Assembly (NCBI GenBank): GCA_964016985.1
Contig: OZ024833.1
Span: 58,789,463 to 58,853,462 of the forward strand
Direction: 5' to 3'
DNA from: Anodontia alba
Taxonomy: Eukaryota > Mollusca > Bivalvia > Lucinida > Lucinidae
Length of the DNA: 64,000 nucleotides
In this document: in pieces, positions 49,001 through 58,000 of the stretch
How the letters are laid out: every line of letters begins with the position of its first letter
Numbering within the stretch: position 1 is the first letter of the stretch
Position numbers and translations under genes: made by a program
Notes under the pieces: generated by a model
What the model saw: only the letters and a program-made list of their open reading frames with translations
Database searches by the model: none
What the model was told of the DNA's origin: nothing

Positions 49001-52000
49001 AAGCATGAAATTTTCTCTGCAAATAAATATGAAAATGCCAACTATTGTTGGCATTTTCATATTTATTAGCAGAGAAAATTTCATGTTCAGCTGAGTTGAG
49101 AATGAAAAAAGTTTTATAACCTCGGGGCCAGAAGGGCATACTGAGGGTCATATGGATGAGCAGAGAAGGCCCAGTATCACCGGTTACTGTAAATGTGTTG
49201 ATGAAGAAAGAAAGCCCTGAGCAAACTGCATGCACAGTGATATCTGGGCCCTCACTTTTTGTATATGAAATAGGGCCTTTTTGGCATGCTGCGACTCAAA
49301 TTGCTTGTTGCAACATACTTCTGGTAAATTGACATTCCAAATAAAATAATGCATGTGACATCAAAATCTGCCAAAATGCTGTGCACTAATAGCAGAGAAT
49401 TAACAGTAACATGTTTGCTGGCAGGCAGTAATAAATAACAGTACAGTAATAACCCTAAGTATTGGGACAAATAATCTTTGCAAACAATGCAGACCCAGAT
49501 CAGATGCCACAGAATGTGGCATCTAATCAGGGTCTACACTGATTGCCATACGTACAGCAATATATCAGACACACCAAGAGATAGTAGAATGGACTATTTC
49601 AAATTGTAGGATAAATATGGTAAATAGATATGGTGTCCCAATACTTAGGGTAAATACAGTACAGCAATAAAAGAATTAAGTTTATGCTTTGAGTCTAGTC
49701 TGGATGGAACTAGTCTATAAAATGGGCCACGTCCAACAAAAAAGAGCCTTCGAGAAGGCGCAAAATGTGAGGATTCACATCCCCCTGCACATGTGCAAAG
49801 TCTTAACTGGGCTTTTGCTCTCCATTGAAACATTCTATAGTATCCAATGATTCTGTTTGCGAACAGCTAAGGCCCTAATCAGACTGTATGGATGTGCAGG
49901 CTGATCTGGGCCTTCGCTGTCTGCATATGCCAGAAGACATGCTTTTGCATGCCACAGCCCATATAATCTAAAATAATGTTACCAATACTAGGATGGATAG
50001 CAACCAATTTTGCAAAAGGAGAGTAGACAATTTGTCTCTCTGCGGGTACCTCCCTTCCATCATTTTGATTTTTTTTTTTTTTTTTGTATTTTTTTGAGGA
50101 AAGAAGGCTTGATATTGCATGTGAATTGTCTGCCAAGATGGCCATAAACATGAAATGCCAGGTCTTCTTTCTCTGAAAAAAAAAAAAAAAAAAAAAAATA
50201 GAATGTTGTCAGCTACAATTTTGCTGAACTCTTTTGGGGTTAAAATGTGACTGCATATGTAATGTTAGTAAAGGCTCTGCAATATGATATTGGTTTGTTT
50301 TGTTTTCTGAATACTGTGACCCAAAATTCAATATTCCCATACACAGAGGTTTTTCAGTATCCCTTATCTTTTTTGGCCTAAGGCAAGTAAGCAATTTTTT
50401 GCAAATAGAGGAAAATGACCTGACTGAACAGACCAAAATCTTAATGCTTAGCCTGCTGCGTAAAAATTTTAGCAGACAACATTGTGAAATATTTTTCTTA
50501 TTTTCCTATAAAATAGACTTTCACATTTCATGCAAATCATCTCTTTAAGAGAAAATCTGAATGAAATGTCAAAACCTATTTTATGAGAAAAATAAGAAAA
50601 GATTCATCCATTTGTCGTCTGCTGGATTAGGCTGTTAAGTCAAAAGCTATAATTTAACAACGCTGTCAAATTTTGATAAGTCATTCCTTGTAAATTATCA
50701 ACAATCCTTAATCATTTATTTTTTATCTTTAATCTAATCTATAAATTGTCTTATATGTTGTAATCAGCTTGATTAATGATTATGCAAAATAATAATTTTA
50801 GATTAACGATTATGCATGTTGGCAAAAAATTTAGCCGTTACAATGAACCAAGTACCTTATTCATCCCAAAATATTTGGGCACATTCATTCCTAACCATAC
50901 TTGTCCTAAATTTTGGACAAGCCATCCCCTTACTTGATGATGTGTCTAAAATGCTGTGACAGAATGGCAAACAGTGCAGACCCTGATCAAACTGCTCCTT
51001 TATGAGCAGTTTGATCTGGGTCTACACTCTTTGCTCAGGCCTACCTGTATGGATGTTTAGGGTAAATTTATTTAGGGTAACAGACGGAAATTATCAATGA
51101 TTCATTAAAATGTCAAGTTCTATCCAGAAATATACTCATAATTTATAGACTGTAATAACCGAAATCCTGCCGCCAAGTTTTGTGTTAACGCTTATAGTGT
51201 CAAGCAAATTTATAGCAGATAACAGTCTAAGTTCTTATAACATTTGTATTATTATTTTTCAGAGAAAATGAGACCTGGTACTGCATGTGAATCATCTGCT
51301 AGAGTCATACGAAGCCTAATTTTCTCTGTAAAAAATTGAAAAGTTTTTTTTTTTTTTTTTTTTTTTTACAAAATTCCTTCTGCTGCAGTTATGACTGGCA
51401 CTTCAAGGGTCAAACTAACAGATGCACAAGAAACATGTAAACTATGCAGGAATATCTCTATGACAAGGTGAATTTGATTAACACTAAACACTCTGGGTAA
51501 ATTTTCAACAGACGACATATTGAAATATTTTCCGTATTTTTCCCAGAAAAACAGGATTTGACATTTCATGCAAATTGTCTCCATAGGAGACAATTAGCAG
51601 GGAATGTCAAATCTTGTTTTCTGGGAAAAATAAGAAAAACATCACCAATTTGTCATCTGCTGAATTGGGCCAGAAAGTGGTAAACGTTATAAAGCAACAT
51701 TTTCAAAAATATTTCTCATCTCAAAACCGAAACAGAAGCACCAAAATCTGAATCAACAGAATCTTGAGAAAATGTCAGGTAGAGATTAGAGTGGTATCTT
51801 TATCTCAATAAAAACATAGGTTGTGGGAACTCGATGGAATCCATCACTAAAAGAGTATGGTAAATGTCCTAAAATTTCAAACACTTTATTCAATACCCTT
51901 TTAGACCTATATTTTTGGTCATTTTCTAATCTGGGTCTGTACTGTTTGCATATGCCATTTTGTCAGGAGATTTGGTGTACAAAATTTTAGGACACAAAAT

Positions 52001-55000
52001 ACACTTTCATGAAGAAATACGAAAATTATCAATACTTTTTGGTAAAAAAACCAACAAAAAACATCTTATCTAAAGCTGTGAAGTGTACTGTAGATGCTTA
52101 CCAAACTGACTGAAGATTTCGCACAATCAAATTAACATTAACCATTCTCTTGGCTAATTCAGAATATAACAAATTGATGATATTTTCTTATTGTTCCCAG
52201 ACAACAGGCTTTGACATTTCATGCAAATTGTCTCCACTGGAGATAATTTGCATGAAATGTCAAAACCAGTTTTACATTTCATGCAAATTTTCATGAAATG
52301 TCAAAACCCGTTTTCTGGAAAAAATAAGAAAAATATTTTAATATGTCATCTGCAGAAAATTTTACCCAGAGAGATACGTGTTAAAGCATTTATATACATA
52401 CAGCAATTTCAAAGATACATTTTGATTGTACTGTAATTTAACTAAAATATTTTTTTAAAGAAAAAATTCAAACTTATTTATTTTACTTTGATTATGCAGA
52501 AAGCTTGGTAAACTTATAAAATTGGGCAAATGTGCTTTAGCAAACAGTGTAGACCCAGATTAAATGCAAATGGGGCTCCACCCTATCTGTTATTCATCCA
52601 GCATCTGTTAGACACATAATTAGACACATAATAAAGGTAGTTGTTGTTGTTGTTGTTCAGTTAGTTACTTCAGTACAGGGGGTCCCAGGGTACAAAACCA
52701 TAACAGGCACAACCCCTGCACCTGCATCTATGCGTAGTCTTTCGTCTGTCGGTTTTATTCTTTACGTCTGTCTTCCTTGCGGTAGTCGAGTCAGGAGGAG
52801 GAAAAGGCGGTGAATCATGTGTGACTGTGCAAGGTCTGGGCAACTCTTTGTACTTGTTTTTGGCGTCGTTTCTCCATGACAACTTCCTGCTGATCTTGCT
52901 CGCTTTGGAGGCTATCTGAAATTCCGGTTTCTACGGGATGCAGGGGTGTGGCTGCCCCCACAGGGGTAGCTGGGGCCTTAGGTTGCTGGAGTCTGGGGAT
53001 TGTACACTTTTCATAGTGCCGGGGTAGACCTTAATTGATTGAGGATTGGATGATGCCGTAACGTAGTCTTCCTGGCCATTTCGGGACGGGGACATTTGGG
53101 TACTCTCTGCCTAATCCAATTTTGCCATTAAAAGAGTGTTCCACTTAGAGTTTTGAATTTTGAACTCCTATGTCTAAACTTTGAAGCTTTAATCACGGCC
53201 TCTCTAGGGATGAGTTGCCTAGAATGGCCACTAATTTTGGTTTGAAGTCTATGGGACTTGCATTTTCTTTGGGTGGCAGTAAGTTATGTTGTTGAGAGTT
53301 ACGGAAATGCTCTTTTTCCTTTTTTCCAGTTACGAGTATTTGCAATTTTGACAACTCTTCTAAACTAGATATACGTTTGATGTATACCTTCTAATTTGCC
53401 AATCAGGGGGATAATTAAGGCTAATGCCCTATAATTTCGTATACCAAACTGTCTGACAAAATTGCATATGCAAACAGTATAGACCCAGATCAGACTGCTC
53501 CTTTAGGAGCAGTTTGATCAGGATCTACACTGTTTGCCATTCCAATTAGTATTTTAAGTATTTTAAGAAACAACTGCAAAAAAAAAAAAAAAAAAAAAAA
53601 TAGGCCAAAAAAGGATGGAATTAAGAGTTAGAAATTTTAGGACATTTACCATAAGTACTTAAATGGACTCAATCAAATTTCAATAATAAATAGCTAAATA
53701 TTTAGGGTAAGTAGAAAAAGTGACCAGTAGGTCTCTTATAGCCCCTGCTGGCACCATCACTAACACACTACAACCTCTTTATAACACGGTTCATTATAAC
53801 ACAGTTTTGCATATAATACAGTTCAAAGATGGATCCCAAAAATGTATAGATTATATTGAAAAATGACCATAAAGGTCATTTTTCAATATAATCTATACAT
53901 TTTTGTTTGGATATAACACTGTTGTTTAACTAACATGGTTTATGCTATGGACCCCAACAACACTTATAAAGAGGTTGTGGTGTAGTATCAGTCATTTCCC
54001 CATTACCTTGACCTTCCATTTTAGGTAAAACTTATAGCTGTATACCCTATAAATAAAATTTGGGAACTAAAGTAGCAATTGGCAAAAAATAAACAAAATC
54101 CATCATCAGGCCTTCATAATATAACATCTTAAGAACTTTGACCCAAATGTCCACTAATGCTATGGAAGGACAAACAAACATACATACATACAAACAGACA
54201 AATGGAAAAACAAAAATAACACTCTTGGCATATAAGTTTGCCATGTGTATAAATAATTCTTGCATACAGGATAAGGATTTCTGCAAATTACACCGGTGCT
54301 AGCAAATCTTATCTCACGCACCCTTACCTGTCCCGTGAGAAAAAATAAAGATCAAAAAATTTTCACATTTGTTATAAACTGGTTGTATAGGACGTAACAG
54401 TATGCCACCATTAAGGTTGACTTCACTGAATGTAATGACATCACTAAACGTCCTGGTATTGCCATCATCTTATGGCGGTCGTCTGCAATAGAAGTGACTG
54501 CATTAACTAAAACCCACTTTCAGAAATGAAAGGTATGCAAGAAAAAGAATCTATCATGGGTGTGAGGGACAAACAGAAAAAACCCTCCCTCAGGATCAGT
54601 CTGACATCACTCAACAAGTCTTGGAATGCCAGACAGTAACCCTCCGGACAGATTTCTCTATCTACCCCTGACACCCATGATAAATTCTTATATTACTGCA
54701 CCTTTCTCATCTTACCTGTGTTTTCCAGAGGAAATCCAGCCTTGACGTCCACTCGGTCTGACGGCCCTGTACATACAAGGTGACCATAAATATAGCTAGG
54801 GAAATAATACCAGATACATGGCTGGGAATTACAGGACTGAAAAAAAGTAACGGGAAAAACTTTTTAAACGCAATACCATACACATGGCTGGGAATTATAG
54901 TATTGAAAAATATCAAAGGGAAAACTTTGTAAACAATGTAGTAAGTAAGCAACAGTACCAGGATTGTGGAATTATCAAATTTTATTACACGTCCATGGAT

Positions 55001-58000
55001 AAGTAAAAGTTTAAAATCCACATGTCCAACCACGATTTACCTGCCCGAAAATTGACATTTTTTCTTATTTCAAGAAGAAGACATATGTTGTGGGCAGTCA
55101 TTAGAAGTGCCTTGGTGATAAATAAAATTTGGGAACTACACGTAGCAATTGGTAAAACATAAACAAAATCCATCATCAGGCCTTCTCTGAGGCAATTCTA
55201 ACAAATATCCAAAACATATGCTCTATGAGGAAATAAGAACAAAACAATAACTTTCTTTCAAATCAATCTGCGCCCAGTTGTTCAAAACTAATGACATCGT
55301 TAGTTAACGATTCGTTAAAATTTACATTAAGTGATACGCAAATATGCTGAATTGTTTTGCTGAAAAAATGTGAGTAGCTTTTGCAGTGCAAAAGCTACTC
55401 ACATTTTTTCAGCAAAAAATATCAGAATATTGTATATTGAATCTGCTAAAACAGTTAACAAAATGACCCTTAACGAGCTCGTTAAGCTAACGACGCTTTG
55501 AACAACTGGCCCCTGCTCATTAAATATTCTTTACAACAGCAAATTCATTTTAATGGCAACTTCTTTGGGAACAAATGCTGTTGCTGTAATGAGGGTTCAC
55601 TGTACAATAAAATATTTCCCTATTAGACTATCTTTGGGACTGCCTAAAAGTGGTCAATAGTGGGGTGGTCTTAACCCTTGTCCTGCTGAATAAATTAAGA
55701 TGCCACACCCACTTCTAATTTTCATCCAACCGGATTACTTGATTCACATTGTTGCTATAAATTCACATACTTAATGGCAAACAGTGCGGATCCAGATCAG
55801 TTGGCTTCTTCAGAAGCCAAATGATCTGGATCTACATTGTTTGCAAAGGCAGGGTATATCTGGGTTCAGCAGGACAAGGGTTAATATTGAATATAAAATA
55901 ATAAAAAAGAAGCCATTTTGGACTGGTAAAAGCTGGTCAAAATAGCAGAGTGGTCTTAACCTTTGTTCTGCTGAATAAATTAAGATGCCACACCCACTTC
56001 CAATTTACATCCAATCGGATTACTTGATCCGGGTTGTTGTTTTAATTTCACATACTTAATGTCAAACAGTGCAGATCCAGATTAGTTGGCTTCTGATCTG
56101 GCTCTACACTGTTTGCAAAGGCAGGGTATATCTGGGTTCAGCAGGACAAGGGTTAATTAAGTGGTCCTAACAGCGGAATTTTATTGTAGTCTGATCAGTG
56201 GCTTGGCTAATATAGTTTTATTCTATTTATTTATTTATTTTCATATTTATTTATTTTCATTTTTTTTTTTTTTTTTTTTGAAGAACATAGGGCTTAAAAT
56301 TTCAGCCTTATTTTCTTGATGGGAAAATAAAAAAAAAAACACTTTGAAATGTTAACTGCTATCTTGAATGAGTTAATTAACCTTTATCACTCTCTGGACA
56401 AATTCAGCACACGACAATCTGATTATGTTTTTCTTATTTTTACCAGAAAAAAGGCTTTGACATTTCATGCACATTGTCTCCTGAGGAGACAATTTGCAAG
56501 AAATATCAAAGCGTATTGCCTGGGAGGCATAAGAAAAATATTTCAAACTGTCATCTTCTGAAATTGTCACCGTGCATGCTGAGCGTTAATAGTCAACACT
56601 TACTTGTATATTGCATCAAATTCGTCGAAGATCTGACTGTGTGTAATCTCCATGACAACTACGTAAACAGCACCCATTATTATCATGAGCAAGAGTTTGA
56701 TTCCTGCCGACAACTTCAGGAAGACCGAGACACTTAGGTATCCCATAATGCAACTCAAGAAGACATACTGTGGCAGAGTGCACTCCAGATGGTCGTCTGA
56801 CTGATTGTCCAAGAAAGCAACTTTGGAAAAAATGTCAAAAACTCCTCCTTTACAACAAAACTGAAAAGAAAAATAAAATATGCTGAGTAAATTCAAAGCT
56901 CCATATACACATACTGTAGATAATCTCCAATAATTACAACACATAAAACTTTTTTCATGCTCAACTCAGCTGAGCATGAAATTTGTAATGCTAATACATA
57001 TCAAATTACTAACAACTGCGAATTCTGTCTTGCTAAACATAGCTCAGCATGAAAATTTCTCTGCTAATAAATATGAAAATGCCAACTATTGTTGGCATTT
57101 TCATATTTTTTGGCAGAGAAATTTTCATGCTCAGCTGAGTTGAGCATGAAAAAAGTTTTATAACCTCGGGCCCTGACTGCAAATCCAGGGATTGCAAGTT
57201 GGAATTCCAGCTCGACCACGTAACTTTTGTGGAGATTGATGAAAAAATCATTTCTACAGTCATTTTCCCCCTTCTGCTGACTCAAGAAGGACAGTTGGCA
57301 GCTACTATCAACAGTATGTACCCAAGTACTGGTTAACTGCTTAGAGGACTAAGCCTGCCAAGGAAAAAGTGTGAGTAGGTTAACTGACTGGTTCAGCATG
57401 ATCTTAACAGTGCTGACTGGGCTGTAAAACTCTAACTCCCATTACGAAAACAAGCCTATTCAAATATACTGAAAATTTTACCACCAAAAAACTGAAAATT
57501 TTCAGATAAAAAATTCTGATATTTTTCATATTTCTGCTAAAAACATAGATTGTGGGTACTCCTTAGAACCGCCTCAGCGAGGCGGTTCTAACGAGTACCC
57601 ACAATCTATATTTTTAGCAGAAATAAGAAAAATAATGTATACCCCTGTAAACCCCAGTTTTACTATATAAAAGTGGGGTTTCAGGGGGTTAAAATTATAT
57701 AGGTATGTTTTCGTGATGAATCAAACAAAACAATACAAAATCCTTTAATACACTCAGTCCAAACAGCATATGGCATTGTGAGGAAACAACAAATACAGTC
57801 AGATTTCAATGGTTTAAACATCTTTGGGACCATGGAAATTTGTTCTAGACATGAGTAGTTGAGCCACTGAGGGTTAATCATTGTGCCAGGTTAGGGGGCA
57901 AATGGGGATAATTTAGGGATGTCTGTTCAATCTTCTATAAAAGAATGGTATGATGAGTGTACTCATTAGAATTGCCACATCAACCTACATTTTGAAATAA

